This document shows positions 49,354 to 56,852 of a DNA stretch of 56,852 bases, piece after piece; the stretch's first letter is position 1; each line of letters starts with the position of its first letter. The notes beneath the pieces are model-generated. The model was given only the letters and a program-made list of their open reading frames with translations, was not told the DNA's origin and did no database searches. The stretch covers positions 1 through 56,852 of the forward strand of contig JAFDAS010000002.1 in NCBI GenBank assembly GCA_019313695.1, given 5' to 3'. The translations under genes and the position numbers were made by a program. Source of the stretch: Deltaproteobacteria bacterium. Its GTDB lineage: Bacteria > Desulfobacterota > Syntrophia > Syntrophales > UBA2210.

Positions 49354-51309
49354 GTGATTGACTACGAAAAAGAACTCAACCCGGAACAACTCGATGTGGT
49401 GAAGGCCGCGGGCGGTCCTATCCTCGTGATTGCCGGCGCCGGAAGCGGCAAGACGCGGGCATTGACGTACAGGGTTGCCCACCTGATAGATCAGGGGACA
49501 GATCCGGAGCGTATCCTGCTTGCCACCTTTACCAACAAGGCCGCGCGCTCCATGCTCTCCCGCGTTGAGACGCTTGTGGATGTGGATATCGGCAAACTGT
49601 GGGGCGGAACCTTTCACCATGTGGGAAATCGCATGCTAAGGAGACACGCCGGGCTTCTCGGTTATGAGAGAAACTATTCAATTGTGGACGCGGAGGATTC
49701 CAGACAGCTTCTCAATGCGTGCATAAGGGAGCTTGGAATCCATACCGCGGATGGAAATTTTCCCAAGCCCGGCGTTGTGGGAGATATCATAAGCCTTTCT
49801 TCGAACACCAGAGTAGAAATAGAGGATATAGTCACAAACAGGTATCGCAGTTTTTCCCATTGCATCACCGATATTCTCAAGGTTGCCCTGCGCTACCGGA
49901 TCAGGAAAAGGGAACTGACCGTGATGGACTTTGACGATATCCTCATCAACTGGTGTGAGCTGTTATCCGGTTTCCCCGACGTAAGAGACGAATATTCAGA
50001 AAAATTCCGGCATATACTTGTGGATGAGTATCAGGACACCAATATCATCCAGGCGGAGATACTGGATCTTCTCGCCGGTCATCATAAAAACCTGATGGTG
50101 GTGGGGGACGACTCACAGAGCATATATTCCTTCAGGGGGGCGAATTTTGCCAATATTATCAGGTTTCCGGAAAAGTATCCGGACGCGAAGATATTCAAGC
50201 TCGAAACCAACTACAGGAGCACGCCTGAAATTCTCCACCTGGCAAATATGAGTATCGAAAACAACCGGCAGCAGTTCGAAAAGGAGCTGAGGGCGGTCAG
50301 GAGAAAGGGTGTCAGGCCTGTCTTTGTTCCTGTGAGAAATGTCCTGCAGCAGGCCGATTTTGTCGCTCAGCGCATAATTGAACTGATCGATAAAGGGATG
50401 CCGATGGAAGAGATCGCCGTGCTTTACCGGGCCCATTATCACTCCATGGAACTGCAGATGGAGCTGGTCAGAAGGGGCATTCCCTTTGAGATTAGATCGG
50501 GAATCAGGTTTTTTGAGCAGGCCCACATAAAGGATGTGACCGCGTTTATGAGGATTGCCGCGAACCCCCTCGATGAGATCGCGTGGAAGAGGGTGATGAA
50601 ACTCTATGACAAGATAGGGGAGGTGACGGCAGGCAGGATATGGGGGTTTGTGTCTTCCCATGATGAGCCCCGCGCAGCTGTCTTCTCCGATGAGTTTCTG
50701 GAATGTGTTCCGAAGGCTGCCCTGCCGGGCATCAGGAGATTCAGGGAGACCCTCACAGACATTCTGGAACTGTCCGGGGTCAATGCCCTGACAGAGATTA
50801 CAGGAGCCATACTGAATGGTGGCTACAGGGAGTGTATAGAGGAGAGATACGGGGACGTAACCTCACGCGAAGATGACCTGAAGCAATTATCAAACTTTTC
50901 CTCGGAATTTGCTTCGCTGGAGGAATTTCTGAGCGATCTCGCCCTGATGGCTAACATAACGGAGGAAGACTCCGGTCGAACGGGAGACGACAACCACAAG
51001 GTTGTCCTGAGCTCCATTCACCAGGCCAAGGGCCTTGAATGGTCGGCGGTGTTCATGATCTGGTGTTCTGAAGGCATGATTCCTCTGGCGCGGGCACTGA
51101 GGGAGCCCGGCGGTGAAGATGAGGAGAGGAGGCTCTTCTATGTCGCGATCACCAGGGCGAAAGACCAGCTGTATTTCTGTCATCCTCTGGTAAGTCGCTC
51201 CGGGGGCGCGTGGGGCAGGGATGCTGTTCCGTCCCGTTTCATAGCGGAACTGGCCCCCACCGATCTCGAACCCGAAGAGCTGCCCTTTGATCAGTGGGTG
51301 GTGCGCTGA
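49354..51309 (+). CDS. UvrD/Rep-family superfamily I DNA helicase
   Basis: 651 residues from a GTG start. Motifs in order: Q-motif LNPEQLDVVKA, Walker A GAGSGKT (about 27-33), TFTNKAARSML (Ia), LVDEYQDTN (II), GDDSQSIYSFRGA (III), LETNYRST (IV), HQAKGLEWSAVF (V) and LFYVAITRAKDQLYF (VI). It is shorter than UvrD/PcrA (about 720), lacking the C-terminal extension. A role in repair or replication restart is likely. It is probably co-transcribed with adk and converges with the aldolase gene. Confidence 0.93.
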   Translation: MIDYEKELNPEQLDVVKAAGGPILVIAGAGSGKTRALTYRVAHLIDQGTDPERILLATFTNKAARSMLSRVETLVDVDIGKLWGGTFHHVGNRMLRRHAGLLGYERNYSIVDAEDSRQLLNACIRELGIHTADGNFPKPGVVGDIISLSSNTRVEIEDIVTNRYRSFSHCITDILKVALRYRIRKRELTVMDFDDILINWCELLSGFPDVRDEYSEKFRHILVDEYQDTNIIQAEILDLLAGHHKNLMVVGDDSQSIYSFRGANFANIIRFPEKYPDAKIFKLETNYRSTPEILHLANMSIENNRQQFEKELRAVRRKGVRPVFVPVRNVLQQADFVAQRIIELIDKGMPMEEIAVLYRAHYHSMELQMELVRRGIPFEIRSGIRFFEQAHIKDVTAFMRIAANPLDEIAWKRVMKLYDKIGEVTAGRIWGFVSSHDEPRAAVFSDEFLECVPKAALPGIRRFRETLTDILELSGVNALTEITGAILNGGYRECIEERYGDVTSREDDLKQLSNFSSEFASLEEFLSDLALMANITEEDSGRTGDDNHKVVLSSIHQAKGLEWSAVFMIWCSEGMIPLARALREPGGEDEERRLFYVAITRAKDQLYFCHPLVSRSGGAWGRDAVPSRFIAELAPTDLEPEELPFDQWVVR

Positions 51310-51417
51310 GGTACCGGTTGTTTAGGCTGAAGGCTGTTAGCCAGGCATTCATAACCCACCACACGTGGCAAATAAAGTATGTGTTTTTTCGGTGGATTCG
51401 ACGCTCCTGCCTCCTAA

Positions 51418-53200
51418 CTACTGACTACGATCCCTTCTTTTTTTCGCCTCGTATTCCGCCTTCAGGGCAAGTCTCGTCGCTTCCGCTATATCCTCCACCC
51501 TGTTTGCCCATTCTTCGAACTTGATATCCACGCCGAATATGCCGGCAACATCATCGTTGTCATCCATAATGGGGCCTGACACGGTTATGCACAATGCCCC
51601 TGTCATCCTTGATATGTAGAAATTGGTCACATGTGTCTTTCCTGACTGCAGGGGGCCATAGTACCACTCTCTGTCTGAATAGTCTGTTCCCACGCCAAAG
51701 TTTTCGTACCTTGCCCTGTCGGCTATACTGGTAATGTTCTTTGTGGTCTTTATGCCGTTTACATCCACGACATAGGCCCACTGAATGGAGGGATTCTCGT
51801 CGATCACCTGCTGCATGACGGGCTCCTGAAGATCGGATTTCATCGTCCTCATCGCCGGATGTTCCACAGCTTTTTCAACGACTGCCATGGCTGCCACCGA
51901 CGCATTGTGTTTTATCTTTTCCATATCGGACATGAACAGTTCCGGGAGGAACTTTCGAACCTTTTTTTCCATTTCTTCATGGGAGATGCTGGTTATCCTG
52001 CCCGTTTCATATTCGCCGGCTATCCACTTATGTATCTTTGAGATACCGGGGTGTCTTTTTGTTATGACATCTTCACCCTTCAGTCCAAGACGTATATTTA
52101 TCCAGTGCGAAACCCCGGCCTTGCCCGATTTGTCAGTAATCTCTATCAACACCGGCCTTTTCAGTATCTTTTCGGTGTCAAATATATTGTATATTTCCTC
52201 ATTTTTGATAAGACCGTCCACGTGAACGCCGGCCCTCGTAACGTTGAAGTCAGAACCAACAAAGGGCATATTGTTCGGAATTTTTACACCCAGTTCTTCT
52301 TCGAAGTAATTGGCTATTTCCGTAATAACGGTTGTGTCGATTTCCGCTTCGTTGCCTCGCAGGGCGATGTATTCCATTATGAGACTCTCTATGGGGGTAT
52401 TCCCCGTTCTCTCGCCAAGACCCAGAAGCGTGCCGTTAGCCGCGCCGCACCCGTACAGCCAGGCGGTGGAGGCATTTATATGGGCCTTGTGGAAATCGTT
52501 GTGACCATGCCACTCAAGAAGATGTCCCGGCACCCCGGCATCGTCGATGAACGCGCGCACCATTTTAGGCACGCTGCGCGGGAGCGCCGCCTCCGGATAT
52601 GTGATCCCGTAGCCCAGCGTGTCGCAGAGTCGTATCTTGATATCAATACCGCTTTCCTCTCTTATCTTCATCAGCTCTATGGCGAACGGTATGCAGAAGC
52701 CATAGATGTCCGCTCTTGTTATGTCCTCAAAATGGCACCTCGGGACGATGCCCGCGTCCAGGATTGATTTGACTATGCCAAGATAGGCGTCCAGCGCTTT
52801 TTTCCTTGTGAGTCCCAGCTTCAGAAAGATGTGATAATCGGATACAGATGTAAGGATGCCGGTCTCCCTCAGTCCGGCATTTTTAACAAGGGGGATGTCT
52901 TCCTTTTTGGCCCTTATCCATCCGGTAATCTCCGGGTACCTGAAGTTCATTTCGAGACATCGATCCAACGCTTCTCTGTCTTTATCGGTGTAAAGAAAGA
53001 ATTCCGACTGTCTTATGATGCCGCTTTTGCCGCTTAGCTTGTTCAGCATCTTCCATAGATTGAGTATCTGCTCCACGGTAAAAGGGGGTCTCGACTGCTG
53101 GCCATCTCTGAAGGTGGTGTCTGTTATAAAGCAGGGCGCATTGATAGGATTTTGAATGCTGATGCTCGAAGATGTTTTTTTCCTTATTCCATTTCATCAT
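51418..53200 (-). CDS. Aldolase-type synthase (isopropylmalate/homocitrate synthase-like) fused to a Cache sensor domain, with a 5' frameshift
   Basis: The conserved body runs from 53200 to 51418. The HMGL/LeuA barrel has TDTTFRDGQQSRPPFTVEQI, HFEDITRADIYG, CDTLGYGITYPEA and the metal motif EWHGHNDFHKAH, and it continues to GLKGEDV. From about 170 residues before the end, the sequence is Cache/PDC-sensor-like: YVVDVNGIKTT, TDYSDREWYYGPLQSGKTHV, TNFYISRMTGALCITVSGPI, VAGIFGVDIKFEEWA. The likely start is ATG ATG at 53195-53200 with AAAGGA upstream, but its frame reads into the barrel only if one base of the seven-A run (53175-53181) is skipped. Downstream of that run no start codon precedes the DTTFRDG motif until GTG 53076, which would delete it. 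Confidence 0.8.
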
Positions 53201-53220
53201 GATCTGTCATCCTTTAAATA

Positions 53221-53258
53221 TTTTAAAAAAAATAGGGGGCACCTTTTGTGCCCCCTAT
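53221..53258 (-). terminator. Intrinsic terminator of the LysM lipoprotein gene
   Basis: ATAGGGGGCAC (53232-53242) and GTGCCCCCTAT (53248-53258) form a perfect 11-bp stem with a 5-base loop. On the minus strand it is followed by seven T. It lies 26 bases after the LysM gene stop, between it and the aldolase gene. Confidence 0.9.
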
Positions 53259-53284
53259 AGTGAATACGGGATTGAAAGGTGTGT

Positions 53285-53761
53285 TTAATCAAGGGGCGGC
53301 ATAGAGCCCTCCGGTGGAGTGTATGGATGCTCCGCTCCGGCCCAGCGTCTTGCCTCTCTGATCTCATCCATTGAGTATCCGCTCCTGGGAATGTAGAACG
53401 TCTGGCCCGGGTAGATGAGGTCGGGATTCCTGATCTGATCACTGTTAGCGCTGTAGATCAACGGCCACATGAAGGGATCGTTGTATATGTCCTCATATTC
53501 CGCAATCCACCAGAGACACTCGCCGCTTTTTACAACATGATTCCCGGTAAGAACGGCCTTTTCTTCCAAGGCTTCTGTCAGGACAAAATCTCTCTTTTCA
53601 AGAACAATGATCTCTTCCGTCACTGTTTCTTCCAGAACGACGGTCTGTTCTTCCGCGGCAGGCGTCGAGGTTACACCCTGTTTTTTCGCGCAGCATCCTG
53701 AAACCAAGAAAACAAGGCCCACCAAAACAATGATAGATATAAACAATGTGCCTCTTTTCAT
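53285..53761 (-). CDS. LysM-domain lipoprotein
   Basis: 158 residues from ATG 53761 (MKRGTLFISIIVLVGLVFLV), seven bases from GGGGG; ATG 53767 is too close to that site. The lipobox is VSGC. A Thr/Glu/Val-rich linker (EEQTVVLEETVTEEIIVLEK) precedes one LysM-like domain (HVVKSGECLWWIAEYEDIYN, ending NPDLIYPGQTFYIPR), which binds peptidoglycan glycans. The C-terminal tail is AEHPYTPPEGSMPP. It probably anchors an envelope structure to the cell wall. Its transcription ends at the terminator described above. Confidence 0.9.
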   Translation of the reverse strand: MKRGTLFISIIVLVGLVFLVSGCCAKKQGVTSTPAAEEQTVVLEETVTEEIIVLEKRDFVLTEALEEKAVLTGNHVVKSGECLWWIAEYEDIYNDPFMWPLIYSANSDQIRNPDLIYPGQTFYIPRSGYSMDEIREARRWAGAEHPYTPPEGSMPPLD

Positions 53762-53867
53762 TTCCATGCCCCCTTTTGTTGTATGGGATTTTGCCGTATG
53801 CGGCGACAATTGAAACAAGTGCTACTTATATGAATATCCCGGGTGTCTGTCAAGCGATAGAATGACA

Positions 53868-53985
53868 CATTCGTAAAAAGTCCCAAAAACGTCATGCCGG
53901 ACTTGATAAGCCTGCCCCGTACTTGATACGGGGGCATCCAGAACATATTGAAATTACTGGATTCCGGCTTCCGCCGGAATGACAT
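53868..53985. repeat. MITE-like element, left copy flanking aspS
   Basis: It begins TTCGTAAAAAGTCCCAAAAA, contains CCCCGTACTTGATACGGGG and ends ATTCCGG...CCGGAATGACA. It is the reverse complement of the element at 55988-56148, with very few differences over about 100 bp, and it occupies much of the 391-bp gap before aspS. Confidence 0.88.
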
Positions 53986-54152
53986 ACAAAATCGCCATAA
54001 CTTATTGATACTTCTTAACATATGCCAAGTAATACACGAATTTAAATAATGCAAGTTACTTCCAGTTATAATGTCCCGACTCGTTGAGGCATAGCGGAGC
54101 TTTTTACGAGTTCATCAAGAATGGTGGTGCGATAAAGAATGCCGTATCAGGA

Positions 54153-55928
54153 TCATATCGTTTTCAGTGACAGCTCGGCAAGTTGTTCGGCGCTGACCTC
54201 CGATGGCGCGCCGGTCAGGAGGCACGTCGCCTTCAGCGTCTTCGGGAATGCTATTACATCCCTTATGGATTCTGCACCCGCCATTATCATGAGCATGCGG
54301 TCGAGACCGAAAGCTATGCCGCCGTGCGGTGGAGTGCCGTACTTGAGCGCGTCCAGGAGAAAGCCGAATTTTGCCCGCGCCTCATCTTCACTTAATCCAA
54401 GGGCTTTAAAGGCCATTGACTGGACATCCGATTTGTGGATTCGAATGCTTCCTCCGCCTATCTCGGAACCGTTAAGGACGAGATCGTAGGCCCTGGCCCG
54501 TACTTTGCCGGGGTCGGTTTCGAGGAGGGGTATGTCCTGTGCCACCGGGGAGGTGAAAGGATGATGGGTCGCCATATAGCGATCTTCCGTTTTGCTGTAT
54601 TCAAACATCGGGAATTCAGTAATCCAGGTGAAGGCAAAGACATCCGCGTCGATCAGGCCCAGTTTTTCCGCGAGGTGTATCCTCAGAGCTCCGAGGGCGT
54701 TGTTGACCACATCCTCCGTGTCGGCAACGAAAAGTATCAGAGACCCCGGCCCTGCACCCATTTTTTCGTTTATACGTTTTATCTCTTCCTGATCGAAGAA
54801 CTTGGCTATCGAGCCCGTCCATCCATCTTCATTCACCCTTACCCATGCGAGCCCCTTCGCGCCATATCCACCCACAAACCCTCCAAGGGCGTCGAGATCT
54901 TTCCGTGAGAGGGTTTTCCCATCCGCCAGGAGCAGGGCTTTTACCATGCCTCCGTTCTTTACAACCTCGGAAAAGACGCGAAAACCCGATCCCCCGGCGA
55001 TGTCCGTCAGGTCTTCAAGCTCAAGGGAGAAACGCGTGTCGGGATTGTCTCTTCCATATCTGTCGATCGCCTCTCTGTAGGTAAGCCGGGGAAATGGAAC
55101 CTGCAACTCTCTGTCGAGACATGCCTTGAAGATGTGCGCCATCATGCCTTCAATTGTATTGATGATATCGCTCTCCGATATGAAAGACATCTCCATGTCT
55201 ATCTGGGTAAATTCAGGCTGACGGTCCGCTCTCAGATCCTCATCGCGGAAGCATTTTACTATCTGGTAATATTTGTCGAAACCGGACACCATCAGCAGCT
55301 GTTTGAAGAGCTGGGGTGATTGTGGAAGGGCGTAGAAGGCCCCGGGACTTACCCTGCTTGGAACGAGATAGTCACGCGCCCCCTCAGGTGTGCTTTTTGT
55401 CAGGAAGGGTGTTTCGATTTCGATGAAGCCCTCCTTCTGAAGATAACTTCTTGTTTCAGCCGCAACCCTGCTTCTCAGGATGATGTTCTGCTGTATGCCT
55501 CTGCGCCTCAGGTCCAGGTAACGGTATTTGAGGAGCAGATTCTCGGATACCTCGGTCTCGCCGTCGAGGACGAAGGGTGGTGTGTCGGATTCATTGAGGA
55601 TCTCAAGTTCATCGGTTATAACCTCGACCTCGCCGGTTTTCAGTGAAGGGTTGATCATGTCGGCGGGGCGAAGATTTACACGGCCCTTTATTGCCAGCAC
55701 GAATTCGCTTCTTATATCGTGCGCAAGCGCGTGCGCCTGTGATTTTTTCTCCGGATCGAAGACGATCTGTACGATTCCCTCTCTGTCTCTCAGGTCTATA
55801 AAGATCAGTCCTCCGAGGTCTCTCCTCCTGTGAACCCATCCCATAAGCACAACATCTTCACCCGCGTGCTGTGCCCTGATGTTGCCGCAATAATGAGTCC
55901 GTTTATCTTCGGTTATAAATTCAGACAA
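54153..55928 (-). CDS. aspS: Aspartyl-tRNA synthetase
   Basis: 591 residues from TTG 55928 ([20 protein letters not shown]), with AAAGGTGAT six bases upstream; the open frame continues to 56012, but the extra 28 residues are unlike the family. The anticodon-binding OB domain ([20 protein letters not shown]) is followed by class II motif 2 ([20 protein letters not shown]) and the bacterial insertion (GAD) domain. Motif 3 is [13 protein letters not shown] near the end. Bacterial-type length (about 590). It attaches Asp to tRNA-Asp; whether it also charges tRNA-Asn cannot be judged. It is bounded by inverted copies of a MITE-like element. Confidence 0.97.
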   Translation of the reverse strand: MSEFITEDKRTHYCGNIRAQHAGEDVVLMGWVHRRRDLGGLIFIDLRDREGIVQIVFDPEKKSQAHALAHDIRSEFVLAIKGRVNLRPADMINPSLKTGEVEVITDELEILNESDTPPFVLDGETEVSENLLLKYRYLDLRRRGIQQNIILRSRVAAETRSYLQKEGFIEIETPFLTKSTPEGARDYLVPSRVSPGAFYALPQSPQLFKQLLMVSGFDKYYQIVKCFRDEDLRADRQPEFTQIDMEMSFISESDIINTIEGMMAHIFKACLDRELQVPFPRLTYREAIDRYGRDNPDTRFSLELEDLTDIAGGSGFRVFSEVVKNGGMVKALLLADGKTLSRKDLDALGGFVGGYGAKGLAWVRVNEDGWTGSIAKFFDQEEIKRINEKMGAGPGSLILFVADTEDVVNNALGALRIHLAEKLGLIDADVFAFTWITEFPMFEYSKTEDRYMATHHPFTSPVAQDIPLLETDPGKVRARAYDLVLNGSEIGGGSIRIHKSDVQSMAFKALGLSEDEARAKFGFLLDALKYGTPPHGGIAFGLDRMLMIMAGAESIRDVIAFPKTLKATCLLTGAPSEVSAEQLAELSLKTI

Positions 55929-55987
55929 AAGATCATCACCTTTCTTCGATGTTCGTAACCATTGTATTAATTGTATTATTTGACAAA

Positions 55988-56148
55988 GTCGTAAAAAGTC
56001 AAAAAACACCATTTTTTGTCATTCCGGCGCGTCACCCCGGCAAAAGCCGGGGCGGAATCCAGTAATTTCAATATGTTCTGGATGCCCCCGTATCAAGTAC
56101 GGGGCAGGTTTATCAAGTTCGGCATGACGTTTTTGGGACTTTTTATGA
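55988..56148. repeat. MITE-like element, right copy upstream of aspS
   Basis: About 160 bp with terminal arms GTCGTAAAAAGTCAAAAAAC and GTTTTTGGGACTTTTTATGA, internal hairpins (CCCCGGCAAAAGCCGGGG and CCCCCGTATCAAGTACGGGG), and GTCATTCCGG/CGGCATGAC near the ends. It is inverted relative to 53868-53985 and is the more complete copy. It lies 60 bases upstream of the aspS start, so it is probably in the aspS promoter or leader region. Confidence 0.88.
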
Positions 56149-56167
56149 GTGCATCTTATTTAATATT

Positions 56168-56565
56168 TTACTCTTTCGGCAATGAGTTGACGATGGTCCA
56201 GTAAAGTTTCATCTCTTTGATTTTCTTCACAAACTCGCCAAAGTCCACAGGTTTGGTCACGTAGCTGTTGGCCCCGCCTGCATAGCTTCTCGCTATCTCT
56301 TCATCCCTGGATGACGTGGTCAGCATGATGATGGGGATGGACTTGAGATCGGCAGGTGGATATCGAGAAGTATCAAACCCGGCCTGGGGTATTTTTCCGC
56401 ATCTTCGTATTTGCCTCGATGATATACAAAATCGAGCGCTTCCTGTCCATCTTTAACAACATGGATGTCATTTATGAGATGGTTGTTTTTCAGCGCCCTC
56501 AACGTCAGTTCCGCATGATCCTCATTGTCCTCTACTAACAGAATGTCTATCGGTTTTCCTTTCAT
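56168..56565 (-). pseudogene. Response regulator (single receiver, Rcp1-like), broken by an internal deletion
   Basis: The first part is a normal receiver: ILLVEDNEDHAELTLRALKN with acidic residues, then GLILLDIHLP containing the phospho-acceptor Asp. The expected KxDGxEVLxxIKxDP segment is missing. The sequence then continues in another frame with DLKSIPIIMLTTSSRDEEIA, GGANSYVTKPVDFGEFVKKI and MKLYWTIVNSLPKE. The missing piece is about 46 nucleotides, so the frame is lost, and the in-frame product stops after 81 residues. Intact genes of this type usually act with a membrane histidine kinase. A GGAG site precedes the ATG. An assembly error is possible. Confidence 0.8.
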
Positions 56566-56667
56566 TTGATATTAACTCCTTTATATTCAGGTATTTAGGT
56601 TGAAGGTAGAAGACTGAAGAAAAACAGACTGAAGGCTGTTAGGGCTGAAGGAATAGTAATCATAACC

Positions 56668-56695
56668 ACCTTCTACCTTCTACCTTCTACCTTCC
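56668..56695. repeat. Tandem heptanucleotide repeat ACCTTCT x3 plus a variant
   Basis: Three perfect ACCTTCT units and one ACCTTCC unit. The repeat overlaps the last codons and the stop of the GGDEF gene on the minus strand; similar GAAGGTAGAAG words occur in the gap to 56590. Confidence 0.9.
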
Positions 56696-56852
56696 ACCTT
56701 TTTTATCCCTATACAGCGCATCATCAGCTGTCTTGATGAAATCTTCCATGCTGCTTTCATGATCATATTCCGCAACGCCCGCGCTGATGCCGATATTGCC
56801 CATCTTCTTTTCTCTGACCAGTTCCCGGATTCGCCCGGCCACGACGTCGGCC
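56687..56852 (-). CDS. GGDEF (diguanylate cyclase) domain, C-terminal fragment
   Basis: The last 54 codons of a gene entering from the right edge: VVAGRIRELVREKKMGNIGI then SAGVAEYDHESSMEDFIKTA and DDALYRDKKGGR-stop. The SxGVA block and the A-D-x-A-L-Y-x-x-K end are diagnostic of GGDEF domains. The active-site loop is outside the window, so activity cannot be judged. It lies upstream of, and on the same strand as, the broken response regulator, suggesting a signalling operon. Confidence 0.85.
   Translation of the reverse strand, partial: ADVVAGRIRELVREKKMGNIGISAGVAEYDHESSMEDFIKTADDALYRDKKGGR

Overview
The window reads as a chromosomal segment of a Gram-negative anaerobe, most likely a deltaproteobacterium (Desulfobacterota, syntroph or sulfate-reducer type). 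The evidence is an acyl-CoA dehydrogenase next to a 3-hydroxybutyryl-CoA dehydrogenase, an MTA/SAH deaminase, a Wza/Wzc envelope-polysaccharide locus, outer-membrane lipoproteins, and many small palindromic repeats of the kind that litter these genomes. Taxonomy is inferred from gene content only.

Layout. 1-2.7 kb (minus strand): beta-oxidation genes and an amidohydrolase. 3.0-4.6 kb (plus): a small membrane protein, a low-molecular-weight tyrosine phosphatase and an ExeA-like ATPase, parts usually found with exopolysaccharide loci. 4.6-11.3 kb (minus): a peptide-modification (RiPP-like) operon with PqqD-type peptide chaperone, radical SAM/SPASM enzyme, a 63-residue Cys-containing precursor ending in Ser, HprK-like kinase, a Ser/His S26-type peptidase fused to a GNAT acetyltransferase, a nucleotidyltransferase and a second GNAT. 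Two HicBA toxin-antitoxin pairs are embedded in it. A GxxExxY nuclease-like cassette and an ABC exporter (plus strand) follow. This operon is the best candidate for an undescribed system: it combines the PqqD/kinase/nucleotidyltransferase/exporter set of phosphorylated lasso peptides with a radical SAM enzyme, and I see no lasso B2 protease.

13.8-47.5 kb is a large surface-polysaccharide locus on the plus strand, preceded by a divergent HD-GYP protein. It holds Wza, Wzc (BY-kinase), a small membrane protein, a Wzy/ligase, a Wzx flippase, an asparagine-synthase-like protein with a dead glutaminase site, five GT4 glycosyltransferases, three methyltransferases plus a broken one, a degenerate NodB deacetylase, a membrane PHP protein, a GT2-methyltransferase fusion, a GT39-like membrane protein, WbqC, a PIG-L deacetylase, a DegT aminotransferase and a WecA-like initiating transferase. 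An accessory island (31.4-36 kb) of two AAA/DUF4143 ATPases and two toxin-antitoxin pairs interrupts the glycosyltransferases. The phosphatase at 3.4 kb and the BY-kinase at 16.4 kb probably act on the same pathway, with the RiPP operon lying between them.

47.6-56.9 kb is housekeeping: tRNA-Leu(UAA), a lipoprotein, adk, a UvrD/Rep helicase, an aldolase-type synthase fused to a Cache sensor domain (5' frameshift), a LysM lipoprotein, aspS, a broken response regulator and the end of a GGDEF protein. Palindromic or MITE-like repeats are frequent here. Two insertions in the window (hicBA at 10.4-11.0 kb and a two-gene glycosyltransferase cassette at 40.7-43.8 kb) are each flanked by a 44-52 bp direct repeat of the neighbouring gene's end, which suggests a shared recombination history.
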